This document shows, piece after piece, positions 1 through 8,060 of a DNA stretch of 32,848 nt (positions within the stretch are counted from its first letter, which is position 1; each line of letters begins with the position of its first letter). Under the pieces are notes generated by a model. It had not been told where the DNA came from. It searched no databases and was given only the letters and a program-made list of their open reading frames with translations. This DNA comes from Chloroflexota bacterium (GTDB taxonomy: Bacteria > Chloroflexota > Anaerolineae > B4-G1), in the NCBI GenBank assembly GCA_012514315.1, contig JAAZAN010000108.1, positions 1 through 32,848 on the forward strand. The letters are read 5' to 3'. Both the position numbers and the translations under genes were made by a program.

Positions 1-2
1 TG

Positions 3-284
3 GTCCAACTGGTCCGCGGGTTCGCCTTCTCTGCATTCACCGCAACAGCGATGGCATATGCGGCTGAGGTGCGCTCAAGGGGCGAGAGGGGGAAGGTATC
101 CGGGCTGTACAGCTCCGCTGGCGCGATCGGATCGATTCTCGGCGCACCGCTGGGAGGGACGATGGCTCAACTCCTGGGGTTCCGAACGATGATCGCGTTC
201 AACGCGATATTCATCGCGCTGGGAGCAGTCTATCTGGCTATCGCGGCACATCGTTGGAATCGGCGCTCCGGGCACTCGGTCTGA
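3..284 (+). CDS. MFS transporter, C-terminal part (5' end outside window)
   Basis: This is the last ~93 codons of a membrane transporter that begins upstream of the window; the frame is open from base 3. Two hydrophobic segments are visible, one around 'AIGSILGAPLGG' and one around 'IAFNAIFIALGAVYL'. Between the first residues and the first of these lies a short basic loop (RSRGERGKVSG). That arrangement is typical of the last helices of major facilitator superfamily proteins, where a cytoplasmic RGR-type loop precedes helices with Gly/Pro-rich faces. The product ends with a short basic tail (HRWNRRSGHSV). It would sit in the cytoplasmic membrane and export or import a small solute; the substrate cannot be read from this fragment. 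Family assignment is moderate, since only the C-terminus is available. Confidence 0.6.
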   Translation, partial: VQLVRGFAFSAFTATAMAYAAEVRSRGERGKVSGLYSSAGAIGSILGAPLGGTMAQLLGFRTMIAFNAIFIALGAVYLAIAAHRWNRRSGHSV

Positions 285-411
285 ACACTGTGCTTTTCGG
301 CAGCGCCCAGGTGATGCGCAAACGATTTCCGCGCCAGGGATTCGGCCCGTTGGCAAGCCAGGCGCCGAGGCAGCACACCGCTTAGGGTGTCTGGAACCAG
401 CGTCCAGCTAC

Positions 412-439
412 TTGCCCGTGAAGGCCCGTAGTGTATAAT
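412..439 (+). promoter_or_regulatory. sigma-70-type promoter of the YtxH-like gene
   Basis: A perfect -10 hexamer TATAAT lies at 434-439. A -35-like TTGCCC lies at 412-417, 16 bp away. The same TTGCCC/TATAAT combination, with a 17-bp spacer, occurs upstream of rplS on the other strand. Transcription would start near 446, about 30 nt before the ATG at 476. Confidence 0.6.
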
Positions 440-475
440 CACAACGTAGAGTTCGAACCAGGAGGTGCATTGCCT

Positions 476-730
476 ATGCGCAAGACAGTCATGTTCGTTT
501 CGGGGGTGTTTGCCGGGATGTTGGCGGGAGGCATTGCTGCTCTGCTTCTGGCGCCCTTCTCCGGGGGCGAGTTGCGGCAGCGAGTGCGAGACGGTATCGA
601 TGCACTGATTGAGGAGGGGCAGCACGCTGCTGCGATCCGACGCCTGGAGCTGGAGAAGCAGCTCGAGGCGTTCAAGCGCGGCGCGCCCGTGACTATCGAG
701 GTGAAGGCTGAGAGACAAGATATGCCTTGA
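476..730 (+). CDS. YtxH-like small membrane protein
   Basis: An 84-residue protein with one N-terminal membrane helix (about residues 5-26, Gly/Ala/Leu-rich, ending in 'LLLAPFSGGELR'). A charged helical tail with several Glu/Arg/Lys heptad-like stretches follows. The helix followed by 'APxSGxELR' is the hallmark of the YtxH/DUF948-like family (general stress or gas-vesicle-associated small proteins of unknown biochemical role). I chose ATG 476 because AGGAGGT lies at 460-466, nine bases upstream. The longer reading from 431 would start inside the -10 box. The gene stands alone between an MFS gene and a stretch with no gene. It is likely a membrane-anchored cytoplasmic coiled helix; function is unknown. 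Confidence 0.75.
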   Translation: MRKTVMFVSGVFAGMLAGGIAALLLAPFSGGELRQRVRDGIDALIEEGQHAAAIRRLELEKQLEAFKRGAPVTIEVKAERQDMP

Positions 731-1165
731 CGGGGGGAGCAGACAGAACCCCTGGCAGGCGTCGGATCCATCGGCAAGAGGCGCTCGTGCGAGGATCAAC
801 GCTGATTGCTGGTCTTGACCACGATCCATGTAGTGCGTGCATTGCGAAGACGAGGTGTTCCTCAGCGCGCACAGCGAAGTGCTCGACAGGCGCCACCGGT
901 TGCCACGCTGTACTCCTGCCATATCCGGGTAGCCAGGTCTGGACACGTATCTGAGCCAGGATACATCAACGTGTGCTGGGATCGCGGTCGAGCACCCTGA
1001 CTGTGCGGGATGCGCAAGCACCGTAGCTCGAGTGTTCGGCCTGCGTGGTGTCGGGATGATCGGAGCTCTGCCAGGGGGACTGGACGGGTTGGTGTGTCCC
1101 TCCGAACGCACCGAGCGATCGGGCAGGTAGAATGGTCGTGAGCCCCAGTGCGTGCTGCCAACCCG
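731..1165 (+). other. gene-free stretch between the YtxH-like and amidotransferase genes
   Basis: 435 bases between two genes whose 3' ends face each other. Several short open frames occur on both strands, but none has a ribosome site, a recognisable domain or a sensible amino-acid composition. I see no tRNA fold, tandem repeat or clear terminator. It may be remnant sequence or hold an unrecognised RNA. Confidence 0.5.
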
Positions 1166-1900
1166 CTATGACTGTCTTCGGGCAGCCGCAATCAGCCGGT
1201 CGAAGAGACGACGCATGACCGGGTATGTTTTCAACATTGCCTCGGGATGCCATTGCACTCCAAGGCAGAACGGGTGATCGGTGGCTTCGACTGCCTCAAT
1301 CACGCCATCGGGAGCCCGTGCCGTAACGCTGAGGCGAGAGCCTGGATCGAGTATGGCCTGATGGTGAGCGCTATTCACTCCCAGTGGGCCAGCTCCGAAG
1401 ATACCGGCCAGGACGGTGCCCGTCGCAATCTCCACAGGATGACACACGGTGTCCATAGGACGGCTCACCGCGGTACTGTGAGTGATCCTTGATGCACTGA
1501 GCTGGGTGGCGACATCCTGAATCAACGTACCACCTGCGGCTACATTGAGTACCTGTATGCCGCGACAGATCCCGAGTACCGGCTTGTCATCCTCCAACGC
1601 CCAGCGCGCCAACCGAATCTCAGCGGTATCACGCGCCGCATCTGTGCTCCAGAGCAGGCCGCTGTCGTCGGCGCCGTAGCAGCTTGGCACGATATCACCG
1701 CCACCGGAGAGGACGAGTCCATCCAGACGATCGTAGGCTGCACGCAACTGAGACTCCGGCAATCCTGGTGGCACAATCACGGGAGCCCCGTGAGACCAAC
1801 TGACCGAGTCCACATACACCTGTGCGACCGATACGATACAGATACCCGCAGGCTGACTTGACAGATCAGTCCGTCCAGTGATACCAATCACAGGCGTCAT
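1166..1900 (-). CDS. class I glutamine amidotransferase-like hydrolase (peptidase C26 / PuuD family)
   Basis: A 244-residue cytoplasmic hydrolase of the gamma-glutamyl-GABA hydrolase family, which cleaves gamma-glutamyl amides with a Cys-His-Glu triad. The nucleophile elbow GICRG places Cys112; the block 'GVQWHPE' supplies His218 and Glu220. An upstream 'LSGGGDI' (about 65-70) and 'NSAHHQAI' (about 176-183) are also family signatures. Length matches the family (about 235-255 aa). I start at ATG 1900, preceded by GGAG eight bases upstream. A longer frame back to 1990 would run into the rplS terminator and gives a meaningless N-terminus. It lies downstream of rplS on the same strand but is separated from it by a terminator, so it is probably transcribed alone. 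No putrescine-pathway neighbour is present, so the PuuD reaction itself is only one possibility; another gamma-glutamyl compound could be the substrate. Confidence 0.85.
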   Translation of the reverse strand: MTPVIGITGRTDLSSQPAGICIVSVAQVYVDSVSWSHGAPVIVPPGLPESQLRAAYDRLDGLVLSGGGDIVPSCYGADDSGLLWSTDAARDTAEIRLARWALEDDKPVLGICRGIQVLNVAAGGTLIQDVATQLSASRITHSTAVSRPMDTVCHPVEIATGTVLAGIFGAGPLGVNSAHHQAILDPGSRLSVTARAPDGVIEAVEATDHPFCLGVQWHPEAMLKTYPVMRRLFDRLIAAARRQS

Positions 1901-1988
1901 ACGACCGACTCCACACGGTACGGACGTGAACAGCACAGGAGCGGGCTCTACACCGCAGACTGCCTCGCCCCCCGCATTCTTATTACGC

Positions 1989-2021
1989 AAAAAGGGGCTG
2001 CAGCCTGTTCATCTGAGCCCC
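1989..2021 (-). terminator. intrinsic terminator of rplS
   Basis: On the minus strand, GGGGCT (2016-2021) pairs with AGCCCC (1994-1999) around a 16-nt loop. A run of five T follows immediately (1989-1993). It sits 45-75 bases after the rplS stop codon. Confidence 0.75.
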
Positions 2022-2065
2022 CATCGAAGCTGTGCCGCGACCATCAGCGGCGAGATGCTAAACTA

Positions 2066-2416
2066 CTAGGCTCGCTTCTCGCGGAGACGTGCCGACTTGC
2101 CGCTGCGCTCGCGCAAGAAGTACAGCTTGCTGCGGCGAATCCTCGCGCGTCTCAGCACTTCAACCTTCTCAACACGGGGCGAATTGAAGAGAAACGTTCG
2201 CTCAACGCCAATACCGTGTGCGGCTGTCCGTCGCACAGTGAAACTCGCATTCACACCGCCGCGTTTGACACCGATCACCGTACCCTGGAAGACCTGGATG
2301 CGCTCCCGTTCACCCTCGATAATTCGGGCGTGTACACGGACCGAATCCCCGGCACGGATATCGGGAATGTTCGGGTTGGGTTCTAGCTGGCGGTCCATCG
2401 ATTCGATCAGATTCAT
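2066..2416 (-). CDS. rplS: 50S ribosomal protein L19
   Basis: 116 residues, the normal length of bacterial L19, a protein at the 30S-50S interface of the ribosome. Family blocks are clear: 'PDIRAGDSVRVHARI' near residue 18, 'QVFQGTVIGVKRGG' near 42, an 'R.ER.F.F.SPRVEKVEV' block near 71-88, and the basic 'RRARIRRSKLYFLRERSGK' tail near 89-107. The start ATG (2414-2416) is preceded by AAGGA. The gene has its own promoter (TTGCCC-17-TATAAT) and a rho-independent terminator, so it is a single-gene unit. In many bacteria rplS instead ends an rpsP-rimM-trmD-rplS operon; those partners are not beside it here. Identification is secure. Confidence 0.97.
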   Translation of the reverse strand: MNLIESMDRQLEPNPNIPDIRAGDSVRVHARIIEGERERIQVFQGTVIGVKRGGVNASFTVRRTAAHGIGVERTFLFNSPRVEKVEVLRRARIRRSKLYFLRERSGKSARLREKRA

Positions 2417-2460
2417 GGCTCATTTCCTTAAGTTGGTGTATCGCGCTGCAACAAACTGAG

Positions 2461-2489
2461 ATTATACACTGAAACGCAGATTGGGGCAA
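2461..2489 (-). promoter_or_regulatory. rplS promoter
   Basis: Read on the minus strand, -35 TTGCCC (2484-2489) and perfect -10 TATAAT (2461-2466) are separated by 17 bp. The start site would fall near 2455, about 40 nt upstream of the rplS ATG. Confidence 0.75.
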
Positions 2490-2625
2490 CCGCGCCCCGT
2501 GTGGCGCGTGGGTGTTCCGTCCTGATCGGTCATGCCAACCACGGTTGTGCCTGCAATAATGTCTGACCTTGGTCACATCAGACTGATGCGTCACTGGCGG
2601 CTGCACCGACGAGCAGCGACGCCAG

Positions 2626-2654
2626 TTGGCAATTCTGTGTCTCCGTGTTACAAT
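2626..2654 (+). promoter_or_regulatory. ychF promoter
   Basis: -35 TTGGCA (2626-2631, 5 of 6 consensus) and -10 TACAAT (2649-2654, 5 of 6) are separated by 17 bp, giving a leader of about 48 nt before the ychF start. It diverges from the rplS promoter; the two -35 elements are about 140 bp apart. Confidence 0.7.
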
Positions 2655-2708
2655 GTTGCACGCAGAGCGGACTCGTTGCTCTGCACGATTGTTGTAGCGG
2701 AGGGATTC

Positions 2709-3800
2709 ATGCAGATCGGAATCGTAGGTCTGCCCAACAGCACAAAGACGACAGTCTTCAACGCATTGACCCGGAGTCAAGTGGAGACCTCGACCTTCAG
2801 CTCTGGACAGCTTGAGACTCACGCAGCGGTGATCTCAGTGCCGGATGACCGGGTCGATCGCCTGAGTAAGATGTTCGAGCCGCGCAAGACGACCTATGCC
2901 TGTATTCAGTACAACGATATTGCAGGCCTGCGTGTGGGGATCGGCCGCGAGGGGGGGCTGACGGGACCACTTCTGAACCTCCTTGCTCAAAGCGATGCGC
3001 TTTTGCACGTTGTGAGAGCGTTTGATGACCCGCGAGTCGCCCATCCCAACGGATCGGTAGACCCGGCCCGTGACTTGGCGGCGCTCGATTTCGAGTTCAT
3101 CTTCTCGGATCTGGTTATCGTCGAGCGTAGAATCGAACGACTGGAGCACGACCTGGCACGAAAGCGCGGCGAGTATGTCGAACGTCAGGCTGCCGAAGAT
3201 GAGCGTGCCTTGCTCGAGCGTGTGCGAGCTGCGCTGGAGACTGAGAAACCCGTCCGCGATCTGGACCTGACCGCGCAGGAGGCCAAGCGGCTACGCGGCT
3301 ATCAGTTCCTCTCGGAGAAGCCCGTGCTCGTGATGCTGAACGTGGGTGACGACGGTGACATAGATCCCGACCACCATATCAGCTATCAGCATTCCCGATC
3401 TGCGGTCATCTGTTTGCGAGGCGGTCTGGAGATGGAAATCGCACGCCTCGAGCCAGAAGAGGCCGAGTTGTTCAGGAATGAATACGGGATCGAAGAACCT
3501 GGGCTCAACCGTCTGATTCGCGCAAGCTACCATCTACTCGACCTCCAGTCTTTCTTCACGGTGGGCGACGACGAGGTGCGTGCGTGGACCATCCGCCGGG
3601 GCGCTTCGGCGGTCGAGGCCGCTGGGGTGATCCACAGTGACTTGGCCCGTGGCTTCATCCGAGCTGAGGTGGTGAGCACAGAGCACCTGCTGGAGGCTGG
3701 TTCTCTCGCCGAGGCTCGCCGACGCGGTCAGCTGCGACTCGAAGGCCGCGACTATGCCGTTCGCGATGGTGATATCCTCACCATTCGGTTCAACGTATAG
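2709..3800 (+). CDS. ychF: YchF/OLA1-family (DUF933) P-loop NTPase with unusual Walker A
   Basis: A 363-residue cytosolic Obg-related NTPase. Order of parts: G domain (1-~130) with the P-loop at 7-15 and switch 'NDIAGL' (G3, 69-74); a coiled-coil/helical insertion about 135-190; a G4-like 'MLNVGD' at 209-214 (YchF proteins characteristically lack NKxD and prefer ATP); and a C-terminal TGS domain about 275-363 ending 'RDGDILTIRFNV'. ATG 2709 is chosen because GGAGGG lies just upstream and the family always begins a few residues before the P-loop; the open frame continues to 2532 without meaning. Oddity: the P-loop reads G-L-P-N-S-T-K-T-T, with Thr12 where the invariant Gly before Lys13 is expected. 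Known members bind ATP and the ribosome and act in stress/redox control. The family call is firm; nucleotide binding by this copy is uncertain. Confidence 0.9.
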   Translation: MQIGIVGLPNSTKTTVFNALTRSQVETSTFSSGQLETHAAVISVPDDRVDRLSKMFEPRKTTYACIQYNDIAGLRVGIGREGGLTGPLLNLLAQSDALLHVVRAFDDPRVAHPNGSVDPARDLAALDFEFIFSDLVIVERRIERLEHDLARKRGEYVERQAAEDERALLERVRAALETEKPVRDLDLTAQEAKRLRGYQFLSEKPVLVMLNVGDDGDIDPDHHISYQHSRSAVICLRGGLEMEIARLEPEEAELFRNEYGIEEPGLNRLIRASYHLLDLQSFFTVGDDEVRAWTIRRGASAVEAAGVIHSDLARGFIRAEVVSTEHLLEAGSLAEARRRGQLRLEGRDYAVRDGDILTIRFNV

Positions 3801-3838
3801 CCAGATCGAGTTCTAACACGCTTCTAGTGGAGTCTGGC

Positions 3839-3844
3839 TATAAT
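3839..3844 (+). promoter_or_regulatory. -10 element upstream of the FmdB gene
   Basis: A perfect TATAAT at 3839-3844, 57 bases before the FmdB ATG. No good -35 hexamer is visible at 16-18 bp. It could drive the FmdB gene and, by read-through, the ABC operon. Confidence 0.4.
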
Positions 3845-3900
3845 GTGGACCTGTTGAGTTATTGCCCGATGACAGGCCATAGGGAGGTCATTGCAGCACG

Positions 3901-4110
3901 ATGGTTATTTATGAGTACGAATGCGAGGAATGCGGCGAACGGTTTCAGATCGAATGTCGCTACGGTGAACCCGATCCCTGTCCTGAGTTCTGTCCCTCGG
4001 GTCACCGCCAGGTTCGGAGAGTATTCTCTCCGCCTCGAATCTTTTTCAAGGGGTCCGGGTTCTATGTCAACGATAGTGGGCGGTCCTCGAAATCCAGCAC
4101 CTCGAAGTAG
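3901..4110 (+). CDS. FmdB-family zinc-ribbon protein
   Basis: A 69-residue protein starting 'MVIYEYECEECGERF', the canonical opening of FmdB/CxxC_CXXC_SSSS proteins. The first zinc pair is Cys8/Cys11; the second is Cys27 with Cys31 (C-P-E-F-C rather than the usual CxxC), with His35 close by as a possible substitute ligand. The C-terminal Ser/Lys-rich tail (SGRSSKSSTSK) is also typical and probably disordered. AGGGAGGT (3881-3888) precedes the ATG at a slightly long 12-nt spacing. FmdB proteins are named from a Methylophilus amide/urea-porin regulator, but most members have no proven role. A larger frame covering 3827-4210 overlaps it but reads as nonsense. The ABC genes begin 96 bases downstream. 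Confidence 0.85.
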   Translation: MVIYEYECEECGERFQIECRYGEPDPCPEFCPSGHRQVRRVFSPPRIFFKGSGFYVNDSGRSSKSSTSK

Positions 4111-4206
4111 CGCACGGCACTCGAACTACGGCGATGTAGACGCGTTTGAGCTGAGACGATCCCTGGATCCGGTACCCGGTCAGTGGAAATCGGAGGTCAC
4201 AGCGGC

Positions 4207-5160
4207 ATGATTGAAGTCACGAATGTTACCAAGTCCTACGGACTGGTGCAGGCGTTGCAGGGAGTGAGTTTCGAAGTACAGGCCGGCGAGATCGTCGGGC
4301 TCCTGGGACCTAACGGCGCCGGCAAGACGACGATGATGAAGATCCTCACGGGGTATCTTCAACAGGATGAGGGGAGCGTGATGGTCGATGGTCTAGATGT
4401 GCTGAACGAGACCAAAGCCGTGCAGGCGCGGATCGGCTACCTTCCGGAGAACGCACCGGTCTACCCAGAGCTATCCGTACAGTCCTACCTACTGCTCGTG
4501 GCCGAACTGCGGCAGATCCCGGAGGATGAGCAGCTACTGAGGATTTCGGAAGCGGTGTACGCGACTGGGCTCTCCCAGCACCTGGCGCGTCCCATCGGGC
4601 AGCTTAGTAAGGGGTATCGACAGCGCGTCGGGCTTGCCCAGGCGATTCTGCACCGCCCCAAGCTTCTGATACTGGATGAGCCCACGATCGGATTGGATCC
4701 AACGCAGATTGTCGAGATTCGGCGTCTCATCCGCAGTCTCGCCCAGAGCAGCACGGTGCTCTTCTCGACACACATCCTGTCAGAGGTGGAAGTGCTTTGC
4801 GAGCGCGTCATTATCCTGATGAATGGACAGGTTCGGACCGATGCACGGCTGGCTGATCTCGCATCGACGTCGGACGCGATCTTGGTTCTCGAACGGGCAG
4901 CCGAGGGAACGCCTGGAGCACTGCGCCGTCTGGTTGGTGTGGCCGACGTTCAGCCGTTTGATGCAGTGGGGGGATACCCCGCATACCGGGTCACGGCAGC
5001 CCCGACAGCGGATGCTGACCTGTGTCCACGAATTTTCCAGTTGGCACGCGAGATGGACTGGCCGCTTCGCGAGCTGCGGCCTGACGTGCGAACGCTCGAG
5101 TCGGTCTTTAATGAGGTCGCGACGCCCGATGACACGTCGACGCTGGTGGTGACGCAATGA
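4207..5160 (+). CDS. ABC transporter ATP-binding protein, GldA-like
   Basis: A 317-residue ABC ATPase. Walker A GPNGAGKTT is at 34-42, the signature motif LSKGYRQRV at about 133-141 and Walker B LLILDEPT at 153-160. The D-loop 'GLDP' lies near 162 and the switch His189 in 'STHIL'. Residues after about 215 form the C-terminal extension seen in ABC-2 exporter ATPases. ATG 4207 is chosen for GGAGGT at 4192-4197; the frame extends to a GTG at 4183 without support. The stop overlaps the next gene's start by four bases (ATGA), implying translational coupling. With a permease-GldG fusion and a DUF4340 protein downstream it matches the GldA/GldF/GldG set. In Bacteroidetes that set was linked to gliding; elsewhere it is an uncharacterised exporter or envelope system. 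The ABC-2 family is certain; the GldA label is by context. Confidence 0.9.
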   Translation: MIEVTNVTKSYGLVQALQGVSFEVQAGEIVGLLGPNGAGKTTMMKILTGYLQQDEGSVMVDGLDVLNETKAVQARIGYLPENAPVYPELSVQSYLLLVAELRQIPEDEQLLRISEAVYATGLSQHLARPIGQLSKGYRQRVGLAQAILHRPKLLILDEPTIGLDPTQIVEIRRLIRSLAQSSTVLFSTHILSEVEVLCERVIILMNGQVRTDARLADLASTSDAILVLERAAEGTPGALRRLVGVADVQPFDAVGGYPAYRVTAAPTADADLCPRIFQLAREMDWPLRELRPDVRTLESVFNEVATPDDTSTLVVTQ

Positions 5161-8060
5161 AAGAGACACTGGCGATTACTCGGAAGGAACTGCGAAGCTA
5201 CTTCGGCTCGCCGATGGCCCTCATCTTCCTGGGCGCGTTTCTATTAGCCACGCTCTTTGCCTTCTTCTGGGTCGACTCCTTCTTTGCACGGGGTATCGCC
5301 GATGTGCGTCCCCTCTTCCGCTGGATGCCGGTTCTGTTGATCTTCCTGGTGTCAGCCCTGACCATGAGGCAGTGGAGCGGGGAGCAGAGCGCCGGCACTC
5401 TGGAGCTGCTTCTGACGTTGCCGGTGTCACCGATCTGCCTCGTGCTGGGCAAGTTCCTGGCCGTGCTAGCGCTCGTTGCGATAGCGCTGACACTCACACT
5501 TGGCCTTCCCCTGACAGTCGCCATCGTTGGCAATCTCGACTGGGGGCCGGTCTGGGGCGGCTATCTGGCGTCGCTTCTGTTGGCAGCGGCCTACGCCGGT
5601 ATTGGGCTATTTACATCATCGCGTACCGACAACCAGATTGTTGCCCTGATCTCGGGTGTCCTGATCTGCGGGGCTTTCTATCTGGTTGGATCGAGTGGCG
5701 TAACCAACTTCGTTGGCGACAGAATGGCCGAGATTCTTCGTGCCATCGGATCTGGGAGCAGGTTCCAGAGCATCGAACGGGGTGTGATTGATCTGCGTGA
5801 CCTGATCTACTACGCAACGCTCACGGGGCTATTCCTTGCACTGAACGTGCTCTCGCTGGAGAGTAAACGTTGGAGCTACTCCGACGGTACTCTGAAACAC
5901 CGTCGACGTGTTGCGCTCACGTCAGGGCTGGTCGCAGTGAACCTGATTGCCGCGAATATCTGGTTGTTCCCTGTGCGTGGCCTGCGTCTGGATCTGACGG
6001 AGTACCGGGAGTACAGCCTGTCGCGTCCGACGATCGACATCCTGGATTCGTTGGAGGAGCCTCTGCTGATCCGCGGTTATTTCAGCGAGAAGACTCACCC
6101 CTTGCTGGCGCCGCTTGTTCCCACGGTGCGGGATATGTTGCGTGAGTACGAGATCGCATCACGTGGCAAGGTGCAGTTGGACGTTGTGGATCCCGTCTCT
6201 GAGCCGGATAAGGAAGCGGAAGCCAATCAGGTGTATGGAATCCGTCCAACTCCGTTCCAGGTTGAGGGACGGTACGAGTCGTCGATCATCAATTCCTACT
6301 TCGATATCCTGATCCGGTATGGCGATCAGAGCAGTGTGTTGAGCTTCAGCGATCTCATCGAGATCGAGGGCCGACCGGACGGTACCGTGGACGTTAGACT
6401 GCGGAACCTGGAGTATGACCTGACCAGCTCGATTAAGAAGACCGTATCAGGGTTCCAGAGTGCGGATGCTGTCTTAGCCTCGATGAGCACTCCTGTCGAG
6501 CTGGCTCTGTACATCACCCCATCGACACTGCCAGAGTGGCTTGTCGACGCTCCGGTTGCGATTGAGGCGGTGGCCGGCGACATGGTCGAGCGGTCCAATG
6601 GCAACTTGGAGTACCGGGTCGTGGACCTGGATCAGCCGGACAGCCTCGCGACGCGTCAGATGCTGTACGACTCGTATGGCCTCCAGCCGTTGGCGGTCTC
6701 TCTGTTCTCCGACCAATCGTATTACCTGTACCTGGTGCTCAGTAGCAACGAAACGACCAGTGCTCAGGTCATCTATCCGTCGGGGGAGTTCAGCGAAGCT
6801 GAGGTACGCACCGCCATAGAGTCAGCACTGAAACGTATGACGTCGGGGTTCTTGCAGGTCGTGGGCATCTGGACGCCACCTGAAGAGGCATCACAGGACG
6901 CGTTTGGCCAGACTCAGCAGTCGATCTCGAGCTGGCGACAACTCCGTGAGACGCTGGGGCAGGACTATGAGGTCCGCTCCGTCGATCTCTCGTTGGGTCA
7001 GGTGGATGCGGATGTGGATGTGCTGGTAGTTGTCGCGCCTCAGAACCTCGACGACTTAGCCCGGTACGCCGTGGACCAGTTTCTGATGCGGGGCGGCGCT
7101 GTGATCGTGGCGGCTGGCAACTACGGGATCACTGTAGACCCCTATACCGGCTCGCTCTCACTGCGCCCCCTGGAGAACGGGCTGGCCGAGCTGCTGGCGA
7201 GTTACGGGATCGAGGTCGAACAGGCGTTGGTGATGGATCCTCGCAATGAGCCGTTCCCTGTCCCGGTTGTACGAGATGTCGGTGGGGTCCAGATACAAGA
7301 GATTCGCGCGATCGACTACCCCTTCTTCGTGGACGTGCGATCCGATGGGATGGCCCCGGGACATCCGGTAGCCGCCAATCTGTCGGCAGTGACCATGAAC
7401 TGGGCCTCACCGATCACGGTGGAGGAGGACGCTAACACAGATCGAGAGGTGGCCGCGCTGCTCTGGTCCTCGCCCAACTCCTGGAAGACGACGAGCACTG
7501 CAGTACAACCGGACTTTGACCTGCACCCCGAGTTCGGCTTCCCGGCTGGCTCAGATCGGGCCTCGTACACTCTGGCGGTTGCTGTACAGGGGGTGTTTGA
7601 GAGCGCTTACAGGGAGTCAGGAGCGCCTGCGCCGACCGAGGGCGAGGAAGTCAGCCAGCAGAATCAGATGGCATTGATCACCACATCCGCACCTACGGCG
7701 CGGCTCGTCGTGTTCGGCAGCGCCGAGTTCCTGGACGATACGGTGTTCCAGATCTCGACTAGCCTCTCGATGGACCGATATCTCAATAGTCTCAAGGTGC
7801 TCCAGAATGCAGTGGCGTGGTCCACCGAGGACACCGAACTGCTGGAGATCCAGTCGGGGGGGTCAGCAAGTCGACTCCTGGCGCCGCTCAACGAGGGGCA
7901 GCAGTCGTTTCTGGAGGGCGCGAACTACGTGCTGGCGCTCCTGGCACTGGTGGCTGTCGGGATAGTCTGGAATGTGCGACGCCGTAGCGAGAGACCACTC
8001 GAACTCGTGACTTCCGAGGCGATCGAGGCAAAGCGTGTGACCGGGGAGGGAGGGCAATGA
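5157..8060 (+). CDS. ABC-2 permease fused to a GldG-like domain (GldF-GldG fusion)
   Basis: A 967-residue membrane protein made of two units that are often separate. Residues 1-~240 form an ABC-2 permease: it opens 'MKETLAITRKELRSYFGSP' and has six hydrophobic helices with the family's 'EQSAGTLELLLTLPVS' loop near 76-92. A seventh helix near 255-275 introduces the GldG-like part, marked by 'LDLTEYREYSLS' near 280. That part is a large, presumably extracytoplasmic region of alternating alpha/beta sequence up to about 915, followed by one C-terminal helix (about 922-940) and a charged tail. The start and stop overlap both neighbours by four bases (ATGA). Partner of the upstream ATPase; the GldG region resembles sugar-binding/auxiliary domains but has no catalytic residues I recognise. 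Permease and GldG assignments are strong; the transported substrate is unknown. Confidence 0.85.
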   Translation: MKETLAITRKELRSYFGSPMALIFLGAFLLATLFAFFWVDSFFARGIADVRPLFRWMPVLLIFLVSALTMRQWSGEQSAGTLELLLTLPVSPICLVLGKFLAVLALVAIALTLTLGLPLTVAIVGNLDWGPVWGGYLASLLLAAAYAGIGLFTSSRTDNQIVALISGVLICGAFYLVGSSGVTNFVGDRMAEILRAIGSGSRFQSIERGVIDLRDLIYYATLTGLFLALNVLSLESKRWSYSDGTLKHRRRVALTSGLVAVNLIAANIWLFPVRGLRLDLTEYREYSLSRPTIDILDSLEEPLLIRGYFSEKTHPLLAPLVPTVRDMLREYEIASRGKVQLDVVDPVSEPDKEAEANQVYGIRPTPFQVEGRYESSIINSYFDILIRYGDQSSVLSFSDLIEIEGRPDGTVDVRLRNLEYDLTSSIKKTVSGFQSADAVLASMSTPVELALYITPSTLPEWLVDAPVAIEAVAGDMVERSNGNLEYRVVDLDQPDSLATRQMLYDSYGLQPLAVSLFSDQSYYLYLVLSSNETTSAQVIYPSGEFSEAEVRTAIESALKRMTSGFLQVVGIWTPPEEASQDAFGQTQQSISSWRQLRETLGQDYEVRSVDLSLGQVDADVDVLVVVAPQNLDDLARYAVDQFLMRGGAVIVAAGNYGITVDPYTGSLSLRPLENGLAELLASYGIEVEQALVMDPRNEPFPVPVVRDVGGVQIQEIRAIDYPFFVDVRSDGMAPGHPVAANLSAVTMNWASPITVEEDANTDREVAALLWSSPNSWKTTSTAVQPDFDLHPEFGFPAGSDRASYTLAVAVQGVFESAYRESGAPAPTEGEEVSQQNQMALITTSAPTARLVVFGSAEFLDDTVFQISTSLSMDRYLNSLKVLQNAVAWSTEDTELLEIQSGGSASRLLAPLNEGQQSFLEGANYVLALLALVAVGIVWNVRRRSERPLELVTSEAIEAKRVTGEGGQ

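Noticed and set aside
230-1111. 293-codon minus-strand open frame
   Set aside because: It overlaps the MFS end and the YtxH gene with its promoter, has no ribosome site, and its composition (Arg/Ser/Pro/Cys-rich, no domain) is that of a GC-driven antisense frame.
3827-4210. 127-codon plus-strand frame overlapping the FmdB gene
   Set aside because: The +3901 frame has the FmdB motif and a ribosome site; this other frame reads as nonsense.
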